Source: Dimorphilus gyrociliatus
Lineage: Eukaryota; Annelida; Polychaeta; Dinophilidae
Reading direction: 5' to 3'
NCBI GenBank assembly: GCA_904063045.1
Contig: CAJFCJ010000005.1
Coordinates: 3,873,689-3,937,688, forward strand
Length of the DNA stretch: 64,000 nt
Below the pieces are notes generated by a model, which worked only from the letters and a program-made list of their open reading frames with translations, had not been told where the DNA came from and did not search any database. Position numbers and translations under genes: made by a program. Shown piece by piece: positions 1 through 10,413 of this stretch (its first letter is position 1; each line of letters starts with the position of its first letter).

Positions 1-144
1 ATTCAGTCTTATCTCGGGCACTCGATTAGAATTTTAACGACTGTAGGCCTTTTGTTTTATGTTACTAATAACAAAATCTGAGATACGGTTACTAAGCGGC
101 AGTGGTACAAAGAATTTATTAACTGCCCAAATAAGAGGAAAACT

Positions 145-3100
145 ATGATGAATAAAACGAAATTTGACGGTCGTTTCTCGGCTCCGCCGTCTACGGATAA
201 AAGAAGATCAAGATTGAACACATGGTCTAGTGGTTTCAATTCGGCAGATATCATTAATGCTAAATATTCGGAGGGGAGTCTCTTCGAATCTTCAGCAAGC
301 TTTCGGTCATCTATTTTTGATGAAGACGAGGAGGATTGTACTGGCAGAAAGAGCAAATCCTCTTTCGTTCAGGGTGACACATCAGAGGTGAGAATATAAA
401 AAGGGAAAACAATTGCAAAAGAAATAAATATAAACACGCCATCTGGTGAAAAATTTGATCTTTAATTATAACTCGATTCGTCAAGTTGAACAAAAGCGGA
501 AGACGAATCTCTCTCTATTCCTTTTACATAGTTGGCTACTTTGCCCTTGATTATTGTATACATAAAATGGATAAGGCGAAGGAAAAAGAGAGGAAAGAGA
601 AAGAGACAAGCAAAAAAAAAAAAGAATTAGAAATATAATCGAAGGGAAAAGGACTTGGAAGGCTGCAAAAACTATCGATCAAAAAGCAATAAGATTCTAA
701 ATTGAACACGGGATGAAGGAGCGTATCAAAAATGGTTCCATATCAACTATAGATTTGATAGTGCTAATGGACGACTTAGCATCGTAATTAGTAAAAGAAT
801 AATGTAAAAATTAATTGTCTTTAGCGTCAAGTGCATCGAATTGTTTATGGTTGACTTAAGATTTAATTAAGCGCGTAGACGTTAAACGTTACCCTCGAGA
901 AACGCTCTCGAGGTCAAGAAAATCTATTCACTTTATTCTTTACTGCAGTTCAGAATGAACGAAATCAGAAAAAATTTATATAATTGGTTTTACAGAGACG
1001 GGGTTCTTCTTATTTTTTTTATATATATCTCAAGTTACACAACTCTTAAGGATTTTATTTATCCGCTCTTTTCGTATTTACAGATCGAAGAATTGATAAA
1101 CATTGAGACGCTTGAAAAACTCTCACAAACATTCCGAAGAGCTGATGAGGATGGATCTGGAGGCTTAGAACTCGATGAATTCAAAAAATTACTTAGAACT
1201 CAATTACATATCCCAACGAATAAAGAAGGTCAAATAGACGCTCTATTTCAAAAGATCGATTGGTCTTCAGAAGGAACAATATCATGGGATGAATTCTGCA
1301 CGTACATGCAATTGGAATATGCGGAGAAAGAAGATTCATACGTCAGAGGTAAGGAGGTATGCCTCCATTTACCAGCCAAAATAGTCAACAGTCCCCATAG
1401 AGAAGCAGTTGTCAGAGTTAGTGATACAACTGATGGAACGTTTATCGTATGCAGTCAGGATGGAAGCGTTAGTTTCTGGACATCTACATTAGAATTAAAA
1501 AGATCTCGCTCAGTAGTAGTAAGTGCCCCTTCTATTTATCTCCTTCTCTCTTTTTTTTTTGGGTAAAATAAGTTATTCGTTTCCCCAATAGCAATCAGAA
1601 AATCCCAGATCGAAACCGAAATGGATTACAGATTTTGTGATTATGAATCAATTTAACAAATTCCTTGTTGGAACCGGCGATAGGGAAATACAATTTTTCG
1701 AATTATCATCCTTTGAACCTTACTGTCAGATTAGCGGTTTAGAAACAATTCCTTTGAAAATTGATTACTGGTATAGGCCTTATCTCTTTTCTAATATTGA
1801 TTCCCTTCAAATTGGTTACAAATTTTTTTTGTTCAATTAAATAGTGCTACCGGCCAGGATGAATGCTTAATTATATGGGGAGATTCGCAAGGTTGCATAA
1901 ATATAATTGTAATAAGCGCAGCTGGTGAATGTTTGAGAACGTGGAAGAAGATGCCGAAAAGAGATGGAATAGCATCCGTTTCTATTGAAGCAGTCGCAAA
2001 GAATTCAAATACTCATTTCCTACGGTGGGTAGCTCACTACGATTGGGTTCAACAAGTCAAGTATTACCATGATCTTCGTCAAGTTATCTCCTGTTCCAAT
2101 AATGCTAGTACAGCCTTAGTAATCGGTAAATTTGTTTATCTAAGTATGTTATTTAGCAATTAAATTTAACTAAATATAATTTCGTGTGTAAAAGGCTGTA
2201 CATCCGGTTCGACTCAGATAGAAATGCAATTAAGGGAGATTAGAGACCCTACCTATGCTCAACTACAGCAAAAGAAAAGAGAAGAATACAATGTAGCACC
2301 CGTAAAGCGATTAGAGGCTGATAAGAATGTATTCAAAGTGTATAAAGGCGTAAAAACGTTCGACTTTTCCAAGCGAAGGAACATTTTAATAACCGGTGGA
2401 ATGGATCGAATTCTAAGAATGTGGAACCCTTACGTTTCATCGTAAGTCTCCAATCAAGGATAATAATATCGAAACATTTGTTTTCAGTGCACCTTTTAAA
2501 AAAATATTAAAATATCATGTACATGTATTTCTCTTCCTTTCTAGGAAACCATCGGCTATGCTTCGAGGTCACAGTGCCCCGATTGTTCATGCTTTTATAG
2601 CGGAGGAAGAAGGGAGAATATTCAGTATTTCGACTGACAAATGCGTCAAAATCTGGGATATTTCAGATCAAAATTGCCTTCTTACAGTTAGAGCCAAAGG
2701 TCATAAGATTCGAGGAGACATTCAAAGCTGTTATTATTCTCCAGTTGCTAAGGCTCTGTGCATAGCAACCGACCAAATGAATTCGCTGCTACTAAAACTA
2801 AGGTGATTTTTATTGAGAGAATTTGTATTTATTTTGTTTATTTATGATAAACAATCTCGTGTGAATAGACCTCAACATCACGCTGACATTCCTGTGACAC
2901 ATAAGGAACCAATCTACGCCATAGTATATAATCCAAACTTTAAGCAGATTATTACAAGCTCAGAATCTTCTGTAATAAAAGTATGGGATATTGAGACTGG
3001 TAATGCTATCTTTGAATATGGAGACGCCCATGGTGACAGCGCGATTACAGCTTTAGCTTTCGATAATACATCCAGGCGTCTATTAAGCGCGGGAAGAGAC

Positions 3101-4784
3101 GGTTGCGTACGGATTTGGAATTACAATAATGGTCATTGCTTGAGAACGCTAAGACGAGAAGACGAAGCTGAAGAATTATGCAGTCTTGCCTATGTTGAAA
3201 TGAATCGAAATCGTTATGTAATCGCTGTTGGTTGGGATAAGCGTATTAATATATTCAGTGACTCGAATGACGATGCTAAAGTTCGTTTGGTACAACATCA
3301 ACAACCTCATTGGAAAGATGATTCGGTTTGTAGCTCTGCAGTCAATAGACACAAATATTTTATTATACTTAATTATCTCCCTTTTCATTAACTAACAGAT
3401 AAACGGTCACACAGATGATATATTATGCGTTGCGCAATGCAAATCTAATTTGATAGCAACGTCTAGTTACGATGGCCAAGTTATCGTATGGAATATGGTC
3501 AGTGGGCATAGATTTTGTAATTTAGTTGCAGATCCACCTCCTGAATATGAAAATAATTGCGGTATATATATATATATTTATATATCTATAAATATAGAAA
3601 AAATTTATATAGATATATAAAACAAACATGCAAATCTAACTTGTCTTTTAATTAAATAGAAACGAAATACACGATAAACGAACTTAGAGAGTCGGGCCAA
3701 TTAAGTGTGAACAAGGTCTGTTTTCTACCCTCTAGATTCGATATGAAAGAGTCAGCATTAGTAATATCTAGTGGACCTTGCGGTTTTCTACATTTCTGGA
3801 ATATTTATCACGGTGGTAAGGTGGCAGCAAGATTCTCTTCTGTAAAATCTCACGAATCTCTAATAACGGCCATGTGCGTTGACAAAAGCGACAAATTAGT
3901 AATTGTGGGTGATAGTAACGGTTTTATTTATCAGTGGAATATAGAGAACTATTGCTTAAATGGTCCAGAAGAAGACGCTGCCGAACGTTGGTTTCCTTTT
4001 CTTAGGTTTTCTTTAGTACAAAGACATACTTAAAAGTGTTTTTTTTTCTTAAACAGTACTACTTAATTGGAGAGCTCATATTGAATGCATTACTAATGTG
4101 GTTCTAGTCGATGAACAAAAGATAATTATTTCGTCTTCTCTCGATTGTACGGTTCGTGTATGGACTATTGAGTCAGGAGACTACGTTGGCACTTTTGGCC
4201 AATCAGAAAATTGGAACATCTACGAACCGAGTACATTTCAACACCCAATGGTTCCATATGACGTTTTAGTCGATCCAATGAGTTTACCGACACATCCGAT
4301 TATTAAGGATAAAGAAAATATGGCCGAAGTGGTTCACGCAGATTCAGCTAGAGAAGATAAGGAAAAACGAGAAAGGGAACTGCAGGCATTTATTCAGTAC
4401 ACTAAGCAGCAGTTTTACGTCGACGATGATACTATCGCGGAACAATTGAAGACAAGGGAATACGCTTCCGGTACCGGTAAAAGGTAATAAAGATGGATAT
4501 ATCGTATATTTATCAATATTTAAAGAATACTAAGAATACGTTTCTAGGAAACACATTCCTCGAAGGTATTTTTCAATTATATTTTCTCTTAATTATTCAG
4601 ATTACGCCACGAAAAATTTAAACCCCTGAGGATAGAACGAGGTGGTCCCAGCGAATATCAGGCGCTAAGAACATACAAAATGGCGACTGACCCAAGTGCG
4701 ACTTTCACGAAAAAATTAACAGAAGCTAAAGACTCTTTGGAAAGCCTCGCCGAAGAAGTATTGACGTCACAAACTGCGCATTAA
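145..4784 (+). CDS. EF-hand and WD40-repeat protein, WDR49/WDR64 type (11 exons)
   Basis: Proposed exons: 145-387, 1084-1518, 1592-1770, 1845-2125, 2195-2441, 2545-2802, 2869-3325, 3399-3561, 3660-3986, 4057-4483, 4601-4784. The sum is 3201 bases, in frame throughout, giving 1066 residues, close to the length I recall for vertebrate WDR49/WDR64. Residues about 90-155 hold an EF-hand pair. The first loop (DEDGSGGLELDE) looks calcium-competent; the second (DWSSEGTISWDE) is weaker. From about residue 180 there are many WD40 blades, with endings such as VKIWD, VRIWN and VIVWN. The C-terminus is charged and helical. Seen: the repeats and exon phases. Known: this family combines EF-hands with two WD40 propellers and is linked to ciliated or testis tissue. 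Weak points: exon 1 (Ser-rich, no domain) is joined only by phase across a 696-base intron, and the donor at 3987 (GTTGGT) was chosen because it alone keeps the frame. WDR49 versus WDR64 is not resolved. Confidence 0.85.
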
Positions 4785-4786
4785 AA

Positions 4787-4794
4787 CGCCATCT
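4787..4794 (+). promoter_or_regulatory. CGCCATCT motif (CTCF/YY1-like word), one of ten copies
   Basis: The octamer CGCCATCT lies three bases after the stop codon of the WD40 gene, followed by GGCGA. Other copies are at 437-444, 19027-19034, 22557-22564, 37153-37160 (coding), 46061-46068 (coding), 48636-48643 and 63573-63580 on the plus strand, and at 13785-13792 and 25106-25113 on the minus strand. The reverse complement, AGATGGCG, matches the core of known CTCF sites and also the YY1/Pho core. That any copy binds a protein is inference. Confidence 0.3.
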
Positions 4795-5044
4795 GGCGAA
4801 TCCACTATGCAGCTAATCAATGTGAAGCCCATTACAAAAGATGTTTGCTTTCGCGTAGCGTATATAGGCTTATTTTTTTTCCCAACTCTTTTTTTTCACA
4901 TAGGAAAAAAACAGAGCAGGGAAGGAGGAAAGGGGTACTTTTGTTAATGAGAATGTTGACGTTTAACTCGTGCAACTCGCCGTCTGGTATGTCCATTTAA
5001 TAGGAAATTCATAAATATTCAGGGATAGTTTGGCAGGGTAACAG

Positions 5045-5233
5045 TCAAACAGTAATCGCTGCGTCTTCTTCTGACGAATAACCTTTATTGGGGTAGCTAC
5101 AGCAACACCTTTGCCCGTTCTGCCAATCCTTGTAGCAGTTAATGATAGGTTTGGTATTGATTTGTGTATGGGACGAAATTATAGGCCTCTTTTGCTTTCT
5201 CAGCGTCGAATATTTGCTACTGATTACACGCAT
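5045..5233 (-). CDS. Possible small cysteine-containing hypothetical protein, 62 residues
   Basis: An open frame with mixed, coding-like codon use and locally higher GC content than the surroundings. It has one isolated Cys followed, eight residues later, by a Cys triplet (CYKDWQNGQRCCC) and an acidic C-terminus. The start has no signal peptide, so if it is real it may be the 3' exon of a spliced gene, but I found no convincing upstream exon. I do not recognise the family, and it may be chance. Confidence 0.22.
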   Translation of the reverse strand: MRVISSKYSTLRKQKRPIISSHTQINTKPIINCYKDWQNGQRCCCSYPNKGYSSEEDAAITV

Positions 5234-5489
5234 GTTTTCGCATAGATAAGACGCCTAAAGAGACGTTTTTTTAACGTTCCTGCAGTTGTAAATGTATTTT
5301 TACCGCTCTCACGACACACTAAAAAATCAGAGAAAATAAGAACGAGTATTCATCGGTCTTTTTTTGTTGCTTGTTAATTAGTAGGCTGAGTTTTATTTAT
5401 TAAGCAGCCTTTAAGTCTTCTGGCACTGAAGTTATTTTCCATCATTATAGTTGAACGGAATATATATAGATAAGATGATACAGTATTTA

Positions 5490-5558
5490 GAGAGGAGAAT
5501 ACGAAATAGATAGAGGGGGAAAGAAAGAAAGAGGGAATAAGAGAGGAGAATAGGAAAA

Positions 5559-5590
<32 letters not shown>

Positions 5591-5775
5591 AAGAGAGAGA
5601 AAGAGAGAGAGACAAACTGACAGAAAGATATTGAAAGGAGTCAGGTTCAGGAGAAAGAAAGAGAGAGATAGAAAGAGAGATAGAGTAGGTGGTGGATTGG
5701 GTAAATAGAAAGGAGTAGAGAAAGAAAGAGGGATAGAGAAAAAATAGAGGGAATGAATGTAGGGATAGTAGAGAA
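5490..5775. repeat. Purine-rich GA tract
   Basis: About 285 bases of almost pure A/G on the plus strand, with a GA dinucleotide core near 5563-5620. The opposite strand reads as an apparent Ser/Leu-rich open frame, which is an artefact of the repeat. Confidence 0.9.
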
Positions 5776-5898
5776 AAAAGTTTTGACACTGTTCCCGAAC
5801 TTTGAGCTAACAAATAATCAAGTACGTAATTAATTATTCACGAGTTCTATATAACTTGCTCTATACAGTGATTACGGACACGCTATAATAAATACGCC

Positions 5899-7221
5899 TC
5901 AAGTATTAGGCCTAACTACCCTTCCAAGAACTATTATAGCGCGCGTTCGGTAGTCTCTTACAAGGAAGATGAAAGGGCGATCAACTTTGAAGACCCTTTC
6001 GGCGCTTGATGCAGGAGCTGAGGAACCAACAGAAGAACTTCGACCAAACGTAGGCGTTGAAACAGTCTTATCTTCTTGTCCCTCGTCGACGATTAGGCAA
6101 ATATGGTGGAAGATTTTAGTTAGGTATAAACCTTTACCACCGTCCATTAGGCTTAAATCAGCTTTACCAGCTACGAACAAGTCTTTTATGCCGGCTTTTT
6201 GAATTGGTTCGTTTGCGTTAAAGCCTAATTCGTACCTGATTCTTGGAATATGTAAGTCTAGTAATTCAGGATGTAATTGACCTTCGAGATTCTCGAGCAT
6301 AGACCTAGTTAATTTTGCTTCTAATCTAGGCAGTTGATCGGGCTTTCTGGGTAGTAGGATAACCATGCGAACGTGATCGATTGCCCATGGAATTTCAACG
6401 ACATCGGCGTCCAATTTTGTCGTGTAGCCAGCTCGGAAAACGCTTACTGTATTCATCATATTTACGTCTATCTTCTCACGGCCACCAGTTGAAAATTTGG
6501 CCGTATAGGTTTTTGATATCTCGAATGGTAAATTCCATTTGGAACGGATGTAAATGGCTGCTACGATTAACATTTTTATTTCTTGGTCTAGTAGGCCCAC
6601 TGGTAGGACGTTGGTTATTTTTCTGAGCGTCTTTTCAGCAACGTACTCATTAATTTCCGCTCTAGTCGAATCTGCACGCTTGAAATCGACATACTTTACC
6701 TGGGCCATTTCGTATTTCGTACACGTCTCCCTATAGGCCGTAGCCATTTGGAATTCCTTTTGGACGAAGACGCGCGACGCAGCCTGAATTTCGCAACCTT
6801 TCGGTGCAGTAGTCCTCAAAGTATCCCAATACACGGCAGCAAATGCCGGTAGTCTGTGCTTAGGTTCAACTTCAGCCAGGAAAAGGGCTTTGCGAAATTC
6901 TTCCCGGGTCGTCGAATCGGAACCGATACATAATTTTCCTAAGCCAACGGCTAGATCTAAAGGTGAAAAAATGACATTGCCCTGTCTCTTTGATAGCATA
7001 GCTTGCAATACTGTAATTCCAAATTTATTATTGGCCCTACAAAGAGCAATAACGTGCGTTCTAGTAGTTCTTTCAGCGAATGCTTCTTCCTCCTCTTTCT
7101 TCTTCTTTTCCAATTCCTTTTCGTCGACCTTAGCAGGAGCCAAAACCAAAGGGTCACCGGCCGTCCACCGATCAGTAGCCGCATCGGCCGGCGTGTTGGG
7201 CGCAGATTGCACCACGCCCAT
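5899..7221 (-). CDS. Intronless serpin with N-myristoylation-type start
   Basis: A single 440-residue open frame covers a full serpin fold. Recognisable parts are the NVIFSPLDLAVGLGKL shutter-type segment, the strand around VAAIYIRSKWNLPF, and the C-terminal FKVDRPFIFLVRD signature. There is no signal peptide. The protein starts MGVVQS, matching the N-myristoylation pattern (Gly2, Ser6), followed by a Lys/Glu-rich helix (about residues 33-48) ahead of the serpin core. The hinge before the reactive loop reads DEGQEDKTVSTPTF. Inhibitory serpins have small residues (Ala/Thr/Ser) at P15-P9, so the Gln, Glu, Asp and Lys here argue against inhibitory loop insertion. The loop continues as a Ser-rich stretch. 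Inference: an intracellular, membrane-anchored, probably non-inhibitory serpin. Lack of introns suggests retroposition, but a functional copy in place cannot be excluded. Confidence 0.93.
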   Translation of the reverse strand: MGVVQSAPNTPADAATDRWTAGDPLVLAPAKVDEKELEKKKKEEEEAFAERTTRTHVIALCRANNKFGITVLQAMLSKRQGNVIFSPLDLAVGLGKLCIGSDSTTREEFRKALFLAEVEPKHRLPAFAAVYWDTLRTTAPKGCEIQAASRVFVQKEFQMATAYRETCTKYEMAQVKYVDFKRADSTRAEINEYVAEKTLRKITNVLPVGLLDQEIKMLIVAAIYIRSKWNLPFEISKTYTAKFSTGGREKIDVNMMNTVSVFRAGYTTKLDADVVEIPWAIDHVRMVILLPRKPDQLPRLEAKLTRSMLENLEGQLHPELLDLHIPRIRYELGFNANEPIQKAGIKDLFVAGKADLSLMDGGKGLYLTKIFHHICLIVDEGQEDKTVSTPTFGRSSSVGSSAPASSAERVFKVDRPFIFLVRDYRTRAIIVLGRVVRPNT

Positions 7222-7499
7222 TGCTGTACGAATCGATAAAATTGACTGATCCGCAAGGATAAGGTTTTATATTTTATATGTATTTATATAAATATATACG
7301 ATATAAAGAAACAATAAATGAAGATTTATGAGTATGTTTATGAGACGAAATCTCATATAGAGTATATGTAAAGGTACAAATATTGATAAATGATATATAC
7401 ATACATCTACAATATAGATTGCTGTATATTATATATATATATAGTACAAAGTAATGTCTACTCTATGAGAATTATGAAGAAAATAGAAATACGTGTACG
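7222..7499. other. AT-rich spacer between serpin start and peptide-gene end
   Basis: TA-rich sequence with no coding signal. It lies upstream of the serpin start and downstream of the candidate peptide gene. Confidence 0.6.
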
Positions 7500-7517
7500 C
7501 TATATATAAAATATTAC

Positions 7518-7554
<37 letters not shown>

Positions 7555-7979
7555 GAAATAAAGTCGCTAACAATGAAAAGAAATCGACGGCCGTACATGA
7601 GAAGATGAAAGGCGGAATTCTGCATTTGAAAGCCGAGATGCTCAGTTATAGGCAAAAGATATAAGAGAAAGATGAGGGAAAAAGAAAAGTGACTTGTTTT
7701 CCTCTATTCTTCTCTCTTTTTTCTCTATATGATAAATGAATATATATTTTTTGAGAAGTTAAGTAAAAGTATATAAACCAGGGATTAGTGAAGAGAAAAA
7801 AAACACATAAAAAAGACGAATAGAGGAAGTTTGACTCCTTTCCTTCTTCGAGAGTTATGTCTCACCCGCACTAATTTTTTCTCTTCTACATGTTTCCCGT
7901 ATAATCCTATTAACCTTGGGGCGCTAGTAACTAAATTGGAGTTAAGCAGCAGAACGATTAACACAGGTATCAAAGACAT
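7500..7979 (-). CDS. Candidate amidated neuropeptide or small secreted peptide precursor (2 coding exons)
   Basis: Coding exon 1 (7979-7866) encodes a clean signal peptide (MSLIPVLIVLLLNSNLVTSA) and then PRLIGLYGKHVEEKKLVR. A strong acceptor (TTATTTTTCCAG) lies 19 bases upstream of the ATG, which implies a 5' untranslated exon. The donor is GTGAGA at 7865. The next acceptor, at 7641, continues in the same phase into HLGFQMQNSAFHLLMY followed by GRR, a textbook amidation and cleavage site. The frame then runs through a TA microsatellite to a stop at 7500 (84 residues in all), so the tail is doubtful. Processing at KK and GRR would give an amidated peptide ending in LLMY-amide. The 14-residue GF...Y-amide core recalls allatotropin only in length and ends; I would not assign it. 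Signal peptide and splice sites are seen; the hormone role is inferred. Confidence 0.45.
7522..7550. repeat. TA microsatellite
   Basis: About 29 bases of alternating T and A, overlapping the predicted tail of the small peptide precursor. Confidence 0.9.
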
Positions 7980-8010
7980 GGAAATGAAAATTCCTTTACT
8001 GGAAAAATAA

Positions 8011-9369
8011 GACGACCAAGGCTTTAGCGGGCGTTAATACTCTATTTCCTATTACTTTACCGATTATATAAAGCCTAGAAAGATAAATGCGTGGGGTATG
8101 GGATAGGGAGGGTAAAAGGGAATAGAAAAGGGGGCGTTAGGGCGGGGTAGGAGGAGGTTGGAAAGAAAATTATATGAAAAATATCGTCTAGTGGAAAAAA
8201 GCCCTACTAATGGGTGTATATAAACGCAGGAACAATTCTTCCGCAAAATATCCTAGTTCTGTAATCTATGTAATTACTTTTTCCTTACATGCTTTCGTTT
8301 ATTAACGCCCAAATACAAATTAGCCCAGTGGGATATTTTATAAACCGTATAGTGCTGCCGAAAAAAGAGACGAATATATCTTTTTTCGCAAAATAAATAC
8401 CGCATAGCCGAAGGCGGCGTCTCTCTTCGAGCGCGTCTAATACTAAATACGCTCGTATATATCTATATAAATATATAGCATATATAAATTTAGCATGGAT
8501 AATACAGTATAAGAACTTGATTGTAACATAAAGAAGTTTGTAATGAATATACCTTGAACAAATAAGCGGTACAAGTTCTTTGCATTTGATACATACTCAT
8601 TTGCAATACATAGAGCCTTCCATAACATACTTAAAATACATACTTTATTAAGCCTTATTTCTAAATAATATAGATTAATTTGCGATTAATGTAGGAATAT
8701 GCTAATTTAGAGTATATATGACATAAATATAGATTAAATAAGTGAATAAGTAAATATGTGAATACATAAATGCAATATAGTATATGTAGTACGCCCTTAA
8801 ATATATATGTTTATATATACAGCTATAAATTGAGAAGTATTTGTAACCTTTTATAAACTTTGTACAATTATATACTAGCCATAGACGATACATAGAACAC
8901 AAATGGTATTAAAGTAAAATATCTTTCTATCATCTACAAAGCGTCATAAATATTCTCTACATAGTTTCATTTTTATATAGCAAGGTAAAACAATGTACAA
9001 CGTATTTATATACATATTTGTTAATCTATGCATTTAGATATTTTGATATAATAAACTCTAAGCTCTGTATATTTGTCTTTGCTTATGAGGTATGTGTTAC
9101 ATGTAGACAGAGGCATATATATATAAATTTAGTAAACTTTAATTAGGAAACAAATTCATGGTATATGTAAATATAGATTTATATATAATATACAATATAT
9201 ATATATATATATATATATATTCATATATATATTGTATATATAAGTATAATTTCATATGAATATAGTCATGTATGTTTATACGGCTATAATTCGACAGCTT
9301 TTGTATATAAACAAAATACCCCTGTCACACTTTAATGTTTCTTACTCTATACATATCAAATATAAATTT
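8011..9369. other. AT-rich gene-free stretch, possibly a 5'-UTR intron
   Basis: Very AT-rich, with many TATATA tracts and a long TA run at 9195-9221. No coding signal was seen on either strand. If the segment at 9372-9519 is the untranslated first exon of the peptide gene, this stretch is its first intron (about 1.4 kb). Confidence 0.5.
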
Positions 9370-9371
9370 AC

Positions 9372-9549
9372 CTGAGAAATAAAAAAACTGCAGGAGATGC
9401 AGCAGACAGCAAAAACTGTCAGCACTACAAACTGACAAGCAGCACCAGTGGGATGTACCGACGAGCTCAGTGCTCCTAACTCCCTCTACCGACCAATGTA
9501 TGGTCATTATTTTAAAGAACAGTCGACAGGAAAATTTCCTCTCTTTATA
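9372..9549 (-). promoter_or_regulatory. Possible promoter and untranslated first exon of the minus-strand peptide gene
   Basis: Read on the minus strand, a TATAAA box (9549-9544) is followed about 170 bases later by a good donor (CTCAG|GTAAAT, exon end 9372). The segment is richer in GC than its surroundings and contains nested short inverted repeats (GACAG/CTGTC and TGTCAG/CTGACA). The next strong minus-strand acceptor is the one before the signal-peptide ATG at 7979. Linking the two is inference from order and splice signals. Confidence 0.3.
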
Positions 9550-10010
9550 CGTGAGCAATATAATCAAGGAGGCTCAGATGAGGAGTCGCGCTAAAAGATA
9601 AAAAAAAATCGTATTACGAACGATTCGTTGATGTGAACCGACTTTTTATTGAATTGGAGGCGAACTCTAAAGAACGCCTAATTAACTTAGTTATCAGACT
9701 GTCGCTAATATTTTATTTGCCGTATTCTCATCCATCTATATAAAAACTGACAGACGTCGCTAAAAAAAATAACTGGGAGATCAGACGTCAAGGAATACGC
9801 CAGGGCTTTCCAACCTCCCCCCTTCCCTCTCTTTCATTTTTTCTTTCCTTTTTTCCTTCTTTTTCCTTTCTCTCTCTCTCTCTCTTCTCTAATTTGTATA
9901 CGTATAGACATACACACGCACATATACGTGCGTGTTCATTTTTTCCTTTAATTTTTTCTGACAAGCATTTTATTTCTTGTGCCATTTTAAGGTTCCTATC
10001 TTGCGTGTTT

Positions 10011-10025
10011 CCCCCCCCCCCCCCC
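10011..10025. repeat. Poly-C homopolymer, 15 bases
   Basis: Fifteen consecutive C residues in otherwise AT-rich DNA; the opposite strand is poly-G. Confidence 0.95.
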
Positions 10026-10160
10026 GCATAAAGATTCCTATTCAGTAGTGGTAGTAAATATATATAGAATGAGGGAGAAAAATAAACAAAATGAGAAAAT
10101 AACACCAAACCATAAGATAAACAGCTAAATAATTTAACGAGACAAGGGGAAAATACAAAA

Positions 10161-10193
10161 AAGCAAAGCAAAGCATAGCAAAGCAAAGCAAAG
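10161..10193. repeat. Pentanucleotide tandem repeat (AAGCA)n
   Basis: About six tandem copies of AAGCA, one of them with a single base change. Confidence 0.9.
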
Positions 10194-10413
10194 ATATCAT
10201 AAAACAAGAAATTATCGCGCTACCGCTATGTTAGGCCTAGTACATTGGCGTTGACAACAACACGGACTACGATAACTGGTTCAACAACTATTCTAATGTA
10301 ATATTTTACAAAACGATCGGTTTCGGACAACGTTCCAGTCTTTTTATCGACCAATTCAATAGAGACGTATTGTTTATGAGTTAATATTTTTTTTGTTGGT
10401 TGGCGTTTCAACG

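Larger units (their letters stand above)
4795..5898. other. Intergenic spacer between the WD40 gene and the serpin
   Basis: The two genes are convergent here. The spacer holds a possible small reading frame on the minus strand and a long purine-rich tract, both listed separately. I see nothing else. Confidence 0.6.
9600..10413. other. Spacer upstream of CCDC169 with simple repeats
   Basis: Holds a CT tract (about 9869-9887), a 15-base poly-C run (10011-10025) and a pentanucleotide repeat (10161-10193). No gene seen. Confidence 0.6.

Noticed and set aside
955-1083. Upstream extension of the second WD40-gene exon starting at an ATG at 955
   Set aside because: The stretch is hydrophobic and T-rich, ends exactly at a good acceptor (TTTACAG at 1083), and the EF-hand region begins just after it. 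It reads as intron.
5487-5813. Ser/Leu-rich open frame on the minus strand
   Set aside because: It is the translation of a GA/CT repeat. The same applies to frames at 9788-10207, 13764-13961, 20255-20698, 45379-45628, 54585-54842 and 59243-59436.
10226-10411. 61-codon open frame on the minus strand just before CCDC169
   Set aside because: It is Val/Lys-rich with no domain and no splice context, and lies in the upstream region of CCDC169. I judged it chance.
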